Notes: generated by a model from the letters alone, not told the origin. Numbered from the stretch's first letter, positions 34,144-42,981 are shown. The stretch: 64,000 nucleotides of DNA from an uncultured Prevotella sp. (GCA_937922435.1 CAKZVT010000023.1:1-64000); one strand, 5' to 3'. Numbers and translations are program-made.

Positions 34144-34184
34144 AAAAGGCCGTCTTTTACACGCTAAAAGACGGCCACCTTTTG
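34144..34184. repeat. 22-bp-period palindrome array, collapsed to 2 units
   Basis: Cores at 34145 and 34167. The second unit starts as AAAGACGGCC but ends ACCTTTTGC, as though unit 2 had recombined with unit 4 and lost the units between. Left flank CTGGCATCCAGCAC; right flank GCAAAACAGC. Lies between convergent genes. Confidence 0.85.
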
Positions 34185-34213
34185 CAAAACAGCCGGCGCA
34201 AAGGCGGCCGGCG

Positions 34214-34867
34214 TCAGAGCTGCCCTGCCTCTACCATGAGCACCACGCGCTCGGTAAGGCGGTCGGTCTTCTCTGGGTCGTACTTCTTCATCAGACTGGC
34301 GCCGAACGCCCAGGCGAAAGCCTGGTAGAAGCCTGCGCGCACAGGACTGATGAACGCCCGGATGAGGTCATACGCCGAAGAGTTGCACTCGCGGTAGACT
34401 AACTTGATGAGGAGCTTGCCCTGCGAATACGACAGTTTCTTCATCCTCGGCGTGTAGCGGCGCTTTATGTCTTCCTCGACGTGCTTCATGTGCTCGTCGC
34501 GCGCCTTCTTATTTGGCAGCGTCTGCAAGTATTCGTAAGTCTCAATGATGATTTTGTTCACCTCCTTTGCTATGGGCAGCACCTTCTTCACGTTGTACAC
34601 CAGTCGGTTGTAGGCTGCACGCCGCTTGGCGTTCTTGAACGTCTGGCCCGGATATACGTACACGTTGTTCAGCTCGACGTACTGTATGCTGTCGCCGTCT
34701 ACGAGCACTTTGCCCACCTTTATGTTGGGCACGAAGGTCGGACTGTCCATGTCCACCTCCCTGTCTTCAGGCTTCACGCCGTCCGCTCCCCCGCCCTTCT
34801 GGGCGCAGGCCACGGCCGGCAGCAGCACGGCGAGCACGGATATGATGAATGTTCTGAACCTTGTCAT
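34214..34867 (-). CDS. DUF4294 family secreted protein
   Basis: A 217-residue exported protein starting at MTRFRTFIISVLAVLLPAVA, with signal peptide cleavage after AVACAQ. The conserved DUF4294 core follows: VELNNVYVYP, then RAAYNRLVYNVKKVLPIA, then SYSQGKLLIKLVYRECNSSAYDLI. The family is confined to Bacteroidetes and its function is unknown. The start at 34867 is supported by a -7 box only 5 bp upstream (34873-34880); a longer frame would begin upstream of the expected transcript start. It follows PAP2 and epimerase genes on the same strand but has its own promoter. Confidence 0.87.
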   Translation of the reverse strand: MTRFRTFIISVLAVLLPAVACAQKGGGADGVKPEDREVDMDSPTFVPNIKVGKVLVDGDSIQYVELNNVYVYPGQTFKNAKRRAAYNRLVYNVKKVLPIAKEVNKIIIETYEYLQTLPNKKARDEHMKHVEEDIKRRYTPRMKKLSYSQGKLLIKLVYRECNSSAYDLIRAFISPVRAGFYQAFAWAFGASLMKKYDPEKTDRLTERVVLMVEAGQL

Positions 34868-34872
34868 GGTTG

Positions 34873-34880
34873 CAAAGGTA
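34873..34880 (-). promoter_or_regulatory. -7 box directly before the DUF4294 start
   Basis: Reads TACCTTTG on the minus strand, ending 5 bp before the ATG. It suggests a leaderless transcript, as for the M20 gene. Confidence 0.5.
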
Positions 34881-34913
34881 AGCACAAATATCGAAGTCAA
34901 CATCCAAAAGGCC

Positions 34914-35076
34914 AGGAATTTAGAGAATTTATAGAAGTTAAAGAAGTTATAGGGAAGTGGAAGTTAAAGAAGTTAGAGAAGTTAAAGAAGTTATAGCCAT
35001 TACCTGTTTCAGGTGCGACCGACAAAGCATTTGGCTATAACTTCTATAAATTCTATAAATTCTTTAACTTCCCAAA
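34914..35076. repeat. Inverted AAGAAGTTA word repeat
   Basis: Tandem GAAGTTAAAGAAGTTA words (34930-35000) are mirrored by TATAACTTCTATAAATTC and TTTAACTTCCC (35035-35075) around about 35 bp of other sequence. Confidence 0.7.
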
Positions 35077-35077
35077 A

Positions 35078-36043
35078 CTACCGGCAGACCTTCCGCCCGA
35101 CCCACATCAGCACGAAATACAGGGCCACGCCCGTAACCCATCCTGCCAAAACGTCGATGGCGTAGTGGGCTTGTATGTACACGGTAGACAGGCACAGCAG
35201 CACGTAAAACGGCATCAGGATGTAGAAGAAGCGGCGGTTGCCCGTGCGCCAGGCCAGCAGCATAAGCACCGTGCTTATGCCTACGTGGCTCGAAGGGAAC
35301 GCCGCCGTAGGCCGTTCGCCGGCCGCCTTGGCGCTCTCCACCATCTGGTAGAACAGTCCGTCGGTGTATCCTGGCGTGGCAAGGCAGTCCTGTATGTAGT
35401 TGAAATGGTCTTTCACGTCGGGGAATATGCCCTGCTCTATGTTGCCAAGACCCACCGCCTCGTAATAGAACGTAGGCCCGGTGACCGGCAGGACAATGTA
35501 AACAAGGTAATATATGAAGAACGCCGCAAGCACCACGAACGACGCACGCTCGTACTCCTTGTACCTGCAAATGAAGTAATACACCACCACTACTACAATC
35601 ATCGGGTAGTAAGCGGCGTAGCCCATGCTCATAAGCTCGCTCACGACGGGCCACGGCATGGCCTTGCAGAACAGCAATGCAGGCTGGCAACCGAACAAGT
35701 CCTGCTCCCATTGGGCGAACACATGGTCGAGGTTGGGCAGCATGCGGTTGATTTCGTAAGTGTCGGGATACCACCAGCCGAGCAGCGCCAGCTGCACCGT
35801 TATGCGCAGGAAGAGCGTCAGCCGGCACGGCATCATGCGGTAGACGGCCCACATCCCGGCCGTGACGGCCGCTATCCTGATGCGCCCCCAGAGCATTTCG
35901 TTGGGGTTCTCTGCCTTCGTATATGTGAAGAAAACTATCAGCAGGGTGAGCACCAGGTAGCCGAGCATGACCCATTCCATAGCCAACAGGCCCTTTCTCG
36001 GGTTCTTATCCAAGGCGAAAAGCTGCTTGATGAACTTGAACAT
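35078..36043 (-). CDS. PAP2-superfamily phosphatase, membrane-bound
   Basis: A 321-residue membrane protein with about six or seven membrane segments. The acid-phosphatase motifs are present: KAAGERP (C1-like, about 239-245), PSSH with His253 (C2), and the TVYIQAHYAIDV segment with His293 and Asp297 (C3). Such enzymes remove phosphate from lipid phosphates, or transfer phospho-head groups; the layout resembles the inositol-phosphorylceramide-synthase-like branch, but the substrate is unproven. The start MFKFIKQLFALDK is 26 bp after the epimerase stop, so the two are probably co-transcribed. Confidence 0.85.
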   Translation of the reverse strand: MFKFIKQLFALDKNPRKGLLAMEWVMLGYLVLTLLIVFFTYTKAENPNEMLWGRIRIAAVTAGMWAVYRMMPCRLTLFLRITVQLALLGWWYPDTYEINRMLPNLDHVFAQWEQDLFGCQPALLFCKAMPWPVVSELMSMGYAAYYPMIVVVVVYYFICRYKEYERASFVVLAAFFIYYLVYIVLPVTGPTFYYEAVGLGNIEQGIFPDVKDHFNYIQDCLATPGYTDGLFYQMVESAKAAGERPTAAFPSSHVGISTVLMLLAWRTGNRRFFYILMPFYVLLCLSTVYIQAHYAIDVLAGWVTGVALYFVLMWVGRKVCR

Positions 36044-36069
36044 TGTCGTCTGATTATTGTTTGAATAGC

Positions 36070-37065
36070 TTAAAGCCACTTGTTTTCCTTGTACCACTCG
36101 ACGGCCTCGTGCACTCCTTCGGCCAGGCTGTAGCGCGGACTAAAGCCGAGCTCGGCCACGGTGGGGCGGATGTCGCACCGCCAGTTGCGCTGCCGCATGA
36201 TTTTATACTTGTCGTTGTTGAGCGCGGTCAACCGGCCGGTAAGCCGCCCTACGGCATCTCCTGCGGCGGTGATTACGCGCAGCAGCCACAGCGGAGCTTT
36301 TACGCGGAGCAGCCAGGGGTTGCCCAGTTCGCGGCGTATGAGGTCGCTGAAGGCTCGCGACGAATAAACGTTTCCGTCGCTCAAGAGGTATCGCGAGCCT
36401 ATGTTGCCACGCTCAAGGGCGAGGAACACGGCCTCGACAAGGTCTTTTACGTATATGAAGGTGAGGTCTTGCGGACGCAGCCCTGCGGCGAAGTCCACAT
36501 GCTTCTTTATGCTCTCGGCCATCATGAAGTAGTCTTTCTCGCGCGGGCCGTAGACTCCCGTCGGCCTCAACACTACGAAGGGGAAGCCCTGCATGCCGTC
36601 GAGTATGCGCTCGGCCTCGAGCTTGCTGCGCCCGTAAGCCGTGTCGGGGCGCGGCGTGTCGGCGGCGGTGATGTCGGTGTATGGCGCGGTTTCGCGCACA
36701 GGACCAGACACACTGAGGCTGCTTATGAACACAAAGCGCTTCAATTCCGGGCAAGTGGCGGCCACGGCGGCGGCCAGGTTCTTTGTGCCCTGGGTGTTTA
36801 TGCGGAAGAAGTCGGCTGCATGCAGGCACTTGGTTGCGCCCGCCGCGTGGACTACATAGTCGAAACCTATGCCCGAGAGCCGACTGCGCAGGCCGTCGGG
36901 GTCGTCGAAGTCAAGTTCGACGAAGCGTATGCGGCTGTCCTGCAAGTAGCGTCTCGAACTGCCCTTGCGCACCGCCGCCCACGTCTCGAAGCCGCGCTTG
37001 AGCGCCTCCTCGACAACAAAGCTGCCTATGAAGCCGCTCGCTCCCGTAACCAAGATTCTCTTCAT
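36070..37065 (-). CDS. NAD-dependent epimerase/dehydratase (extended SDR)
   Basis: A 331-residue SDR-family enzyme. It has the NAD(P)-binding glycine motif TGASGFIGS (7-15), the VVHAAG segment (71-76), the catalytic Ser near FISSLSVSG (114-121), and the Tyr144-Lys148 pair in YGRSK. The substrate is unknown; extended SDRs of this size act on nucleotide sugars or on steroid/flavonoid-like aldehydes and ketones. It has its own -7 box (37094-37101) and is followed by the PAP2 gene, which hints at lipid or glycan modification. Confidence 0.88.
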   Translation of the reverse strand: MKRILVTGASGFIGSFVVEEALKRGFETWAAVRKGSSRRYLQDSRIRFVELDFDDPDGLRSRLSGIGFDYVVHAAGATKCLHAADFFRINTQGTKNLAAAVAATCPELKRFVFISSLSVSGPVRETAPYTDITAADTPRPDTAYGRSKLEAERILDGMQGFPFVVLRPTGVYGPREKDYFMMAESIKKHVDFAAGLRPQDLTFIYVKDLVEAVFLALERGNIGSRYLLSDGNVYSSRAFSDLIRRELGNPWLLRVKAPLWLLRVITAAGDAVGRLTGRLTALNNDKYKIMRQRNWRCDIRPTVAELGFSPRYSLAEGVHEAVEWYKENKWL

Positions 37066-37093
37066 AACGTTCTGAACATCAGTAAAACGGGCG

Positions 37094-37101
37094 CAAAGTT
37101 A
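37094..37101 (-). promoter_or_regulatory. -7 box for the epimerase-PAP2 pair
   Basis: Reads TAACTTTG on the minus strand, 28 bp before the epimerase ATG. Confidence 0.55.
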
Positions 37102-37226
37102 AGTAAAATATTCGACATTTGCCGACATTGTAATGATTAATGGGTTATTGTTTCAATTTTATTACAACGCCGCCCAAACAGCAGCCGGCAGCCGGCCCTG
37201 CAACGCCCCGAAACAAGCCGCCGTGC

Positions 37227-37307
37227 AAAAGGCCGTCTTTCGCCTTGCAAAAGGTGGCCTTTTAGCGTGTAAAAGACGGCCTTTTACAAGATGAAAGACG
37301 GCCTTTT
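37227..37307. repeat. 22-bp-period palindrome array, 4 units
   Basis: Cores at 37228, 37250, 37272 and 37294. It ends about 9 bp before the 3' end of the DUF3943 gene, so it may also act at the end of that transcript. Confidence 0.9.
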
Positions 37308-37315
37308 GGAAAACG

Positions 37316-38151
37316 TCACAAAGCCAGGCTCACCGTAAGGCCATACGCGCCGCCGTCAAACGGCACCGCCCACGGCGTGCAGCTCACGTCCACGCGGCTC
37401 TTCCTCTTCAGCGACTCGCGGCACGGATTGCCTGCAAACAGGCCGATAACCTCGTTCACCGGGTCGATGAGGAACGCCACTATGTTGCCCCATGTGCGCG
37501 AACCCCACAGGCGGTAGCCGTCGCTTACAATCTTGCGCTTGAGCTTATAGAACACCTCTCCCAGTATGATGCCCGACAGAGGGGTGAGGATTAAGTCCTG
37601 GATTGAAGGCTTTTCCATGAACGCTTCTATGCCGTACTCCCAGAAAATCGTTGAGATGGCGGTGCAGTAGAGGAACGAACCCATCCTGTTAAAACCTATG
37701 CTGCGCGCCCCCATGTAGTAGACGGCACCAGCGTAGGGGTGGAGTATGTAGTTGAAAATGAAGTTGTCGCCGTCCCACACGGGGCCGCGGCTTACGTGGT
37801 AGCTCCATCTCTTCCAGAAGGGTATTGACGTTATGCGCTCCTTGTTCCACGCGGTGGCGTTCTCGGGCAGCAGCTGCAGCACGCCGAGCGTAGCCACTCC
37901 GCCGGCGAAGAGCACGCCCGTGTGCAGCCACATGCGCCCCCAGTCGGGGCGGCTTAGCGTCTGCGAATAAGGCAGGTCGTATATGTTCACCTTCGTTTTG
38001 GCCGCCACCGCCGCGCTGTCAGGCTCAAGGCGCGTTCCTCTATGCTGTCGTTCACGGCCAGGGAGTCGCGTTCCGTCTGCGCGGATGCAGCCGCCGCGTT
38101 GCATGTTATCAGGAATATTGCGTTTGCAAAGGCGTGTAAAAGTCTCTTCAT
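37316..38151 (-). pseudogene. DUF3943 family gene with apparent frameshift near its 5' end
   Basis: The DUF3943 domain is read in one frame from about 38030 to 37316 (DWGRMWLHTGVLFAGG; SRGPVWDGDNFIFNYILHP; TISTIFWEYGIEAF; LTPLSGIILGEVFYKLKR). In that frame there is no signal peptide and no credible start. In the neighbouring frame an ATG at 38151 opens a clear signal peptide (MKRLLHAFANAIFLITCNAA, ending ASAQT) and runs to a stop at 37987-37989. Both frames are open between 37990 and 38151. One single-base indel there would join signal peptide and domain. It may be a decayed gene, a sequencing error or programmed frameshifting. The family is a Bacteroidetes envelope protein of unknown role. 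Confidence 0.75.
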
Positions 38152-38312
38152 AGGCGTTCACGTCAATATGGATTTGTCGCCACAAAATTAACGAAAGCGG
38201 CATGAACGCCTGCCAAACGGAAAGATAATAAAGGCTTAGAAAACTTAAAGCATATATAAAGTTTTCCTGTTTTGACCCATTAACGGCCTGTTTTTACATA
38301 AACACAAAAAAC

Positions 38313-38460
38313 GGTTTAAAGGTAAAAAGGTAAAAAAGTAAAAAGGTAAAACAGAGTGGGGAAAGGTAAAAAGGTAAAAAAGTAAAAAGGTAAAAAGCGC
38401 GGACGCGGATACGGCAAGCACGTTTTACCTTTTTACTTTTTTACCTTTTTACATTTATAT
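38313..38460. repeat. Inverted GTAAAAAG word repeat
   Basis: GGTAAAAAGGTAAAAAAGT words fill 38315-38398 in two blocks and appear inverted (TTTTACCTTTTTACTTTTTT) at 38424-38455, around a GC-rich core GCGCGGACGCGGATACGG. Lies directly after the CoA-transferase gene. The gap 38152-38462 holds no gene. Confidence 0.75.
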
Positions 38461-38462
38461 AT

Positions 38463-39968
38463 TTACTTCACGTACTCCGCGAAGTCGGTCATGCGCATGT
38501 CGCCCTTGCGCGCCAGCGTGTCGTGCATGGCGAAGGCAGCGGTCAGGCAGTGGCGCGTGTGGCCGCCGGTGGCGATGTTGAGATAGTCGCGCAGCAGCGG
38601 ACGGTAGTCCGGGTGGGCGCAGTTCTCGATGATAAGGTGCGCCCGTTCCGCCGGCGATTTGCCTCGGAGGTCGGCCACGCCCTGCTCTGTCACGATTACG
38701 TTGACGTCGTGCTCGGAGCTGTCCTGATGGCTTACGAAGGGCACGATTGAGCTGATAAGGCCGCCCTTGGCCGTAGACGGACAGGTGAAGATGCTTATGT
38801 AGGCGTTGCGCTCGAAGTCGCCCGAGCCGCCGATGCCGTTCATCATCTTGGTGCCCGATATGTGGGTGGAGTTGGCGTTGCCGTAGATGTCAACCTCGAT
38901 GGCGGTGTTTATTGCGATGACCCCGAGCCTGCGGATTACCTCCGGCGAGTTGGAGATTTCGCTGGGGCGCAGCGTCAGGTGCTCCTTGAAGTATGAGATG
39001 TTGTCGTAAATCTGCTTCAGGCACTCGTTGGAGACGGTCAGCGAGCACGAGGATGCGTCCTTCACGCGGCCTTCGAGCATCATTCCTACCACGCTGTCCT
39101 GAAGAACCTCGGTGTAGACGTTGAAGTCGGGCACGCTCTTCTCATGTCCCAGTGCGCCGAGTATGGCGTTGGCCGTACTGCCCACGCCGCTCTGCAATGG
39201 CAGGAACGACGACGGGATGACGCCGCGCTTCATGTCGGCCAGCAGGAACTGCGCCACGTTGTGGCCTATTTGGTCGGTCACAGGGTCTGACGCCTTGAAT
39301 GCGCGCGCCTCGTCTGCGATGTCGCATTCCACCACGCCTACTATTTTCTTTGCGTCTATTTCGACGTAAGGCGTACCTATGCGGTCGCTCACACGGGTGA
39401 TGGGTATTGGCTGGCGCATGGGTGGGTCGAGCGGTTCGTACACGTCGTGCAGCAGCTTGGCGTCCTTGCTGTGGAAGGAGTTAAGCTCCAGTATTACGTG
39501 CTTCGCCAGGCGCGCCACCGTCGGACTGATGCCGCCTGCTGCCGTAAGGTATGCCCGGCAGGTGTCGGCGCCCTCGTCGATGTCGCACACTTCGAGAATG
39601 GCCCAGTCCACCTGACCCATGAATCCGTAGCGAAGCTCCTGCGCCATCTGGCTCAGGTGTATGTCGTTGTAGGCTATTTCGCCTGCGTTGACGTGGCGGC
39701 GGAAGTCGGGGTTGGTGGTGTACGGCGCGCGGTACTTTATGGCCTGCGCGTTCGAGAGGTCGCCGTCGGCGCTCTGCCCTGTCGACGCTCCTGTGAACAG
39801 ACCTATTTTGAACTCGCGTCCGGCCTCGTGCTCGGCCTGCGCCTTCTTGGCCAGCTCGTGTGTCACTGCCTTCGCCGTACCGGCCGGCGTGAAGCCGCTA
39901 AGACCTATGTTTTGGCCGTTCTGTATCAATGCGGCAGCCTCGGCCGCCGTCATGCGTTTGTATGCCAT
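38463..39968 (-). CDS. Acetyl-CoA hydrolase/transferase family protein (succinyl-CoA:acetate CoA-transferase type)
   Basis: A 501-residue cytosolic enzyme of the Cat1/AarC branch of class I CoA-transferases. GVGSTANAILGAL (261-273) and the probable catalytic Glu287 in FNVYTEVLQD are present, as is the C-terminal GIGGSGDFERNAYISIF signature. The reaction swaps CoA between acyl-CoA and acetate or succinate; in succinate/acetate-producing anaerobes it recycles CoA and saves ATP. The exact CoA acceptor is not readable. It has a -7 box at 40018-40025 and is divergent from rnr. Confidence 0.92.
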   Translation of the reverse strand: MAYKRMTAAEAAALIQNGQNIGLSGFTPAGTAKAVTHELAKKAQAEHEAGREFKIGLFTGASTGQSADGDLSNAQAIKYRAPYTTNPDFRRHVNAGEIAYNDIHLSQMAQELRYGFMGQVDWAILEVCDIDEGADTCRAYLTAAGGISPTVARLAKHVILELNSFHSKDAKLLHDVYEPLDPPMRQPIPITRVSDRIGTPYVEIDAKKIVGVVECDIADEARAFKASDPVTDQIGHNVAQFLLADMKRGVIPSSFLPLQSGVGSTANAILGALGHEKSVPDFNVYTEVLQDSVVGMMLEGRVKDASSCSLTVSNECLKQIYDNISYFKEHLTLRPSEISNSPEVIRRLGVIAINTAIEVDIYGNANSTHISGTKMMNGIGGSGDFERNAYISIFTCPSTAKGGLISSIVPFVSHQDSSEHDVNVIVTEQGVADLRGKSPAERAHLIIENCAHPDYRPLLRDYLNIATGGHTRHCLTAAFAMHDTLARKGDMRMTDFAEYVK

Positions 39969-40017
39969 AATGGGTTTTATTTAGGTTAAGTTTTTCAGAA
40001 ATTACATAAATCGGATG

Positions 40018-40025
40018 CAAATATA
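40018..40025 (-). promoter_or_regulatory. -7 box for the CoA-transferase gene
   Basis: Reads TATATTTG on the minus strand, 49 bp before the ATG. Confidence 0.6.
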
Positions 40026-40105
40026 GTAATTTTTCGGCAATCATGGCACCGTTTTTCACGAAATCCGTAACCCGTTGACTGCCAGCACGTTGTAAACGGC
40101 TTTGC

Positions 40106-40208
40106 AAAAGACCGTCTTTTAGCATGCAAAAGATGGCCTTTTAGCGTGCAAAAGACGGCCTTTTGGAATGCGGAAGACGGCATATTGGAATGCGGAAGAC
40201 GGCATATT
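40106..40208. repeat. 22-bp-period palindrome array, 5 units
   Basis: Cores at 40107, 40129, 40151, 40173 and 40195. The last two units (GGAAGACGGCATATTGG) are identical including spacer, which indicates a recent one-unit duplication. Left flank TTGACTGCCAGCACGTTG. Lies between divergent genes, upstream of the rnr promoter region. Confidence 0.92.
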
Positions 40209-40265
40209 GGAAAACCTTTTTGCAAAATAATCATAACGGACAGCTTATATATGCGATTATTTTCG

Positions 40266-40273
40266 TAACTTCG
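40266..40273 (+). promoter_or_regulatory. Possible -7 box for rnr
   Basis: TAACTTCG, a one-base variant of TAnnTTTG, 67 bp before the rnr ATG. No clear -33 element. Confidence 0.4.
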
Positions 40274-40340
40274 CAAAGGATGCGCAGGCATTGCAGGCTG
40301 CGCCAAGGTTATCAGGAAAACAAGAAAACTATCATAACTT

Positions 40341-42536
40341 ATGAAGGAAAAGAAAAACAAGAAGAGGCTGAACAAAAGCAAGATAATGGAGATGTTGCAA
40401 GACTTGTTCATGCGTAACCCCGACAAGCAGCTAAGCTTCAAGCAGATATTCAAGGAACTGCGGCTCAACACGCACCCGGCGAAGATGCTGGCCGTTGACG
40501 CTATGGACGACATGGCGTGGGACGACTACCTTGTGAAAACAAGCGAAAACTCGTACAAGCTCAACCTGAAAGGACAGGTGCAGGAGGGCAAGTTCATACG
40601 CAAGTCGAACGGAAAGAACAGCTTTGTGCCCGACGACGGCACGCTGCCGGTGTTCGTCGCGGAGCGAAACTCGAAGTCGGCGCTCACCGGCGACCGCGTG
40701 CGCGTAACCTTCCTGGCACGTCGGCAGAAACACATCAAGGAGGCTGTGGTGACCGAAATACTGGAACGCGCACACGACCAGTTCGTAGGCCGGCTCAAGG
40801 TGGAGCGCGACTTCGCCTTCCTCGTGCCCGACGGCAACGTATTCGCCAACAACATCATCATACCCAAAAACCGACTGAAGGGCGGCAAGGCCGGAGAGAA
40901 AGCCGTAGTCAAGGTGACACGCTGGCCCGACGAAGACAACAAGAACATCATAGGCGAGGTGGTCGACGTGCTCGGACAGCAGGGCGACAACGATGTGGAG
41001 ATGCACTCAATACTGGCGCAATACGGCCTGCCTTACAAGTACCCGAAGCGCGTAGAGGAAGCCGCCGAGAAAATACCGGCCGAAATCACCGAGCAGGATT
41101 ACCGCGAGCGCGAGGACTTCCGCGATGTAACCACCTTCACCATAGACCCGCGCGACGCCAAGGACTTTGACGACGCGCTCTCCATCCGCCAGCTGGGCAA
41201 GGGCCTCTGGGAGGTCGGCGTACACATAGCCGACGTGTCACACTACGTCACCGAAGGCTCAATCATCGACAAGGAGGCGCAGAAACGCGCCACGAGCGTG
41301 TACTTAGTTGACCGCACCATACCGATGCTGCCCGAGCGGCTGTGCAACTTCATCTGCTCGCTCCGCCCTGACGAGGAGAAGCTGACGTACAGTGCCGTGT
41401 TCGACATCAACGCCGACGGCGAGGTGAAGGCATGGCGGCTGGTGCACGCCGTGATAAAGAGCAACCGCCGCTTCGCCTACGAAGAGGTGCAGCAAATACT
41501 CGAAGACAACGGCGTTGTGGACGGAACGGGGCAGCCTGCGCCAGCCCCCGGCCCCGGCGGTTACCGCGGCGAGTACGCCACGGAGCTGATTACGCTCGAC
41601 AGCATAGCCAAGAAGCTGCGCGCCGCAAGGTTCAAGAACGGAGCCGTTAAGTTCGACCGCGAAGAGATGCGCTTCGAGGTTGACGAGAAAGGCAAGCCCA
41701 TACGCTGCTACTTCAAGAAGTCGAAAGACGCCAACAAGCTCATCGAAGAGTTCATGCTGCTGGCCAACCGCTACGTGGCGGAGAGCGTAGGCAAGGTGAA
41801 GAAGGGGCAGAAAGCCAAGACGCTGCCTTACCGAATACACGACCAACCCGACCCTACGAAGCTGGAAAACCTGCGCGAGTTTGCCGTGAAATTCGGCTAC
41901 AGGCTGAAGACCGCAGGCACAAAGGGCGAGATAACGCGCAGCCTCAACAAGCTGATGGACGACTGCCAGGGCCGCCGCGAACAGAACCTTATAGAGATGG
42001 TTGCCCTCCGCGCCATGATGAAAGCCAAGTACAGCGTGCACAACATAGGGCACTACGGACTGGCCTTCGACTACTACACCCACTTCACCAGCCCCATACG
42101 CCGCTACCCCGACACCATGGTGCACCGCCTGCTGACGCGCTACCAGAACGGCGGACGCAGCGCGAACAAGGAGTATTACGAAGAGTTGTGCGAGCACGCG
42201 AGCGACATGGAGCAGATAGCCGCACAGGCCGAGCGCGACTCAATCAAGTATAAGATGGTGGAATTCATGGCCGACAAAATAGGCAACGAGTACGACGCGC
42301 ACATCAGCGGCATAACTTCTTACGGCATATACTGCGAAATCGACGAGAACCATTGCGAGGGAATGGTGTCAATGCACGACCTTGACGACGACTACTACGA
42401 CTTCGACGAGCGCAACTACTGCCTCGTAGGCCGCCGCCATCACCATAAATACCAGCTGGGAGACCCCGTCCGCATAGTAGTGGCAAAGGCCAACGTGGAG
42501 AAGAAACAGCTTGACTTCGTGCTGGCGGAAAACTGA
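40341..42536 (+). CDS. rnr: Ribonuclease R
   Basis: A 3'-5' exoribonuclease that degrades structured RNA. The 731-residue protein has an N-terminal winged-helix region (DLFMRNPDKQLSFKQIFKEL), two cold-shock-like domains, the RNB catalytic domain with TIDPRDAKDFDDALSI (about 270-285, with the Asp cluster that binds magnesium), and a C-terminal S1 domain (ISGITSYGIYCEIDENHCEGMVS, from about 650). It also has an insert rich in Pro/Gly in the RNB domain (QPAPAPGPGGYRGEY, about 398-412). It is a single gene, divergent from the CoA-transferase and convergent with the GH36 gene. Confidence 0.96.
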   Translation: MKEKKNKKRLNKSKIMEMLQDLFMRNPDKQLSFKQIFKELRLNTHPAKMLAVDAMDDMAWDDYLVKTSENSYKLNLKGQVQEGKFIRKSNGKNSFVPDDGTLPVFVAERNSKSALTGDRVRVTFLARRQKHIKEAVVTEILERAHDQFVGRLKVERDFAFLVPDGNVFANNIIIPKNRLKGGKAGEKAVVKVTRWPDEDNKNIIGEVVDVLGQQGDNDVEMHSILAQYGLPYKYPKRVEEAAEKIPAEITEQDYREREDFRDVTTFTIDPRDAKDFDDALSIRQLGKGLWEVGVHIADVSHYVTEGSIIDKEAQKRATSVYLVDRTIPMLPERLCNFICSLRPDEEKLTYSAVFDINADGEVKAWRLVHAVIKSNRRFAYEEVQQILEDNGVVDGTGQPAPAPGPGGYRGEYATELITLDSIAKKLRAARFKNGAVKFDREEMRFEVDEKGKPIRCYFKKSKDANKLIEEFMLLANRYVAESVGKVKKGQKAKTLPYRIHDQPDPTKLENLREFAVKFGYRLKTAGTKGEITRSLNKLMDDCQGRREQNLIEMVALRAMMKAKYSVHNIGHYGLAFDYYTHFTSPIRRYPDTMVHRLLTRYQNGGRSANKEYYEELCEHASDMEQIAAQAERDSIKYKMVEFMADKIGNEYDAHISGITSYGIYCEIDENHCEGMVSMHDLDDDYYDFDERNYCLVGRRHHHKYQLGDPVRIVVAKANVEKKQLDFVLAEN

Positions 42537-42600
42537 TTTTCAATTCATAATACACAATTCATAATGCATAATCGGGAGGATGTTTAATTCATAAAATTAC
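42537..42600. repeat. AATTCATAAT word repeats after rnr
   Basis: AATTCATAATACACAATTC and related words follow the rnr stop. The whole gap 42537-43040 holds repeats only. Confidence 0.5.
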
Positions 42601-42610
42601 AATCCATAGC

Positions 42611-42840
42611 ATGAGTTCGGTATAAAAAACATCCTTAATTGAACGCAAAAGAACTTAGATGTTTTGTATTTCAAATAGTCGGTTGGTAACTGTCATTCCG
42701 CGCTCCGACGCGGAATCCAGTACAAATAACAAGTGAAAACCTGGGCGTTTACACTGGATTCCGCGTCGGAGCGCGGAATGACAGTTACCAACTGACCGCT
42801 TGAAGCAGGATTACCACCTTACTTTCTTATACCAAACTCA
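42611..42840. mobile_element. MITE-like inverted-repeat element, 3' of the GH36 gene
   Basis: The core arms 42678-42721 and 42753-42796 are 44-bp inverted copies with one mismatch (GTCATTCCGCGCTCCGACGC). Outer ends ATGAGTTCGGTATA (42611) and TATACCAAACTCA (42828-42840) are also inverted. No coding capacity. The core resembles, in layout, the widespread GGATTCCCGC...GCGGGAATGAC repeats. Confidence 0.75.
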
Positions 42841-42900
42841 CATTAAATTATGTCCCTACAAAGGGTGTGTATTCTTATCAGACAATATTGAATAAAAGGC

Positions 42901-42981
42901 AAAAGGCCACCTTTCAACTTGTGAAAGGTGGCCTTTTAGCGTATAAAAGGCGGCCTTTTGCAATGCGAAAGGCCACCTTTT
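42901..42981. repeat. 22-bp-period palindrome array, 4 units, reverse polarity
   Basis: Cores at 42902, 42924, 42946 and 42968. The conserved flank lies on the right here (GGAAAGCGTCTGG, the inverse of CCAGACGCTTTCC), so the array points the other way from most copies. Confidence 0.9.

Noticed and set aside
42678..42796. tRNA or structured RNA gene
   Set aside because: The inverted arms are 44 bp long and recur at two other places; this is a repeat element. No tRNA cloverleaf was recognised anywhere in the window.
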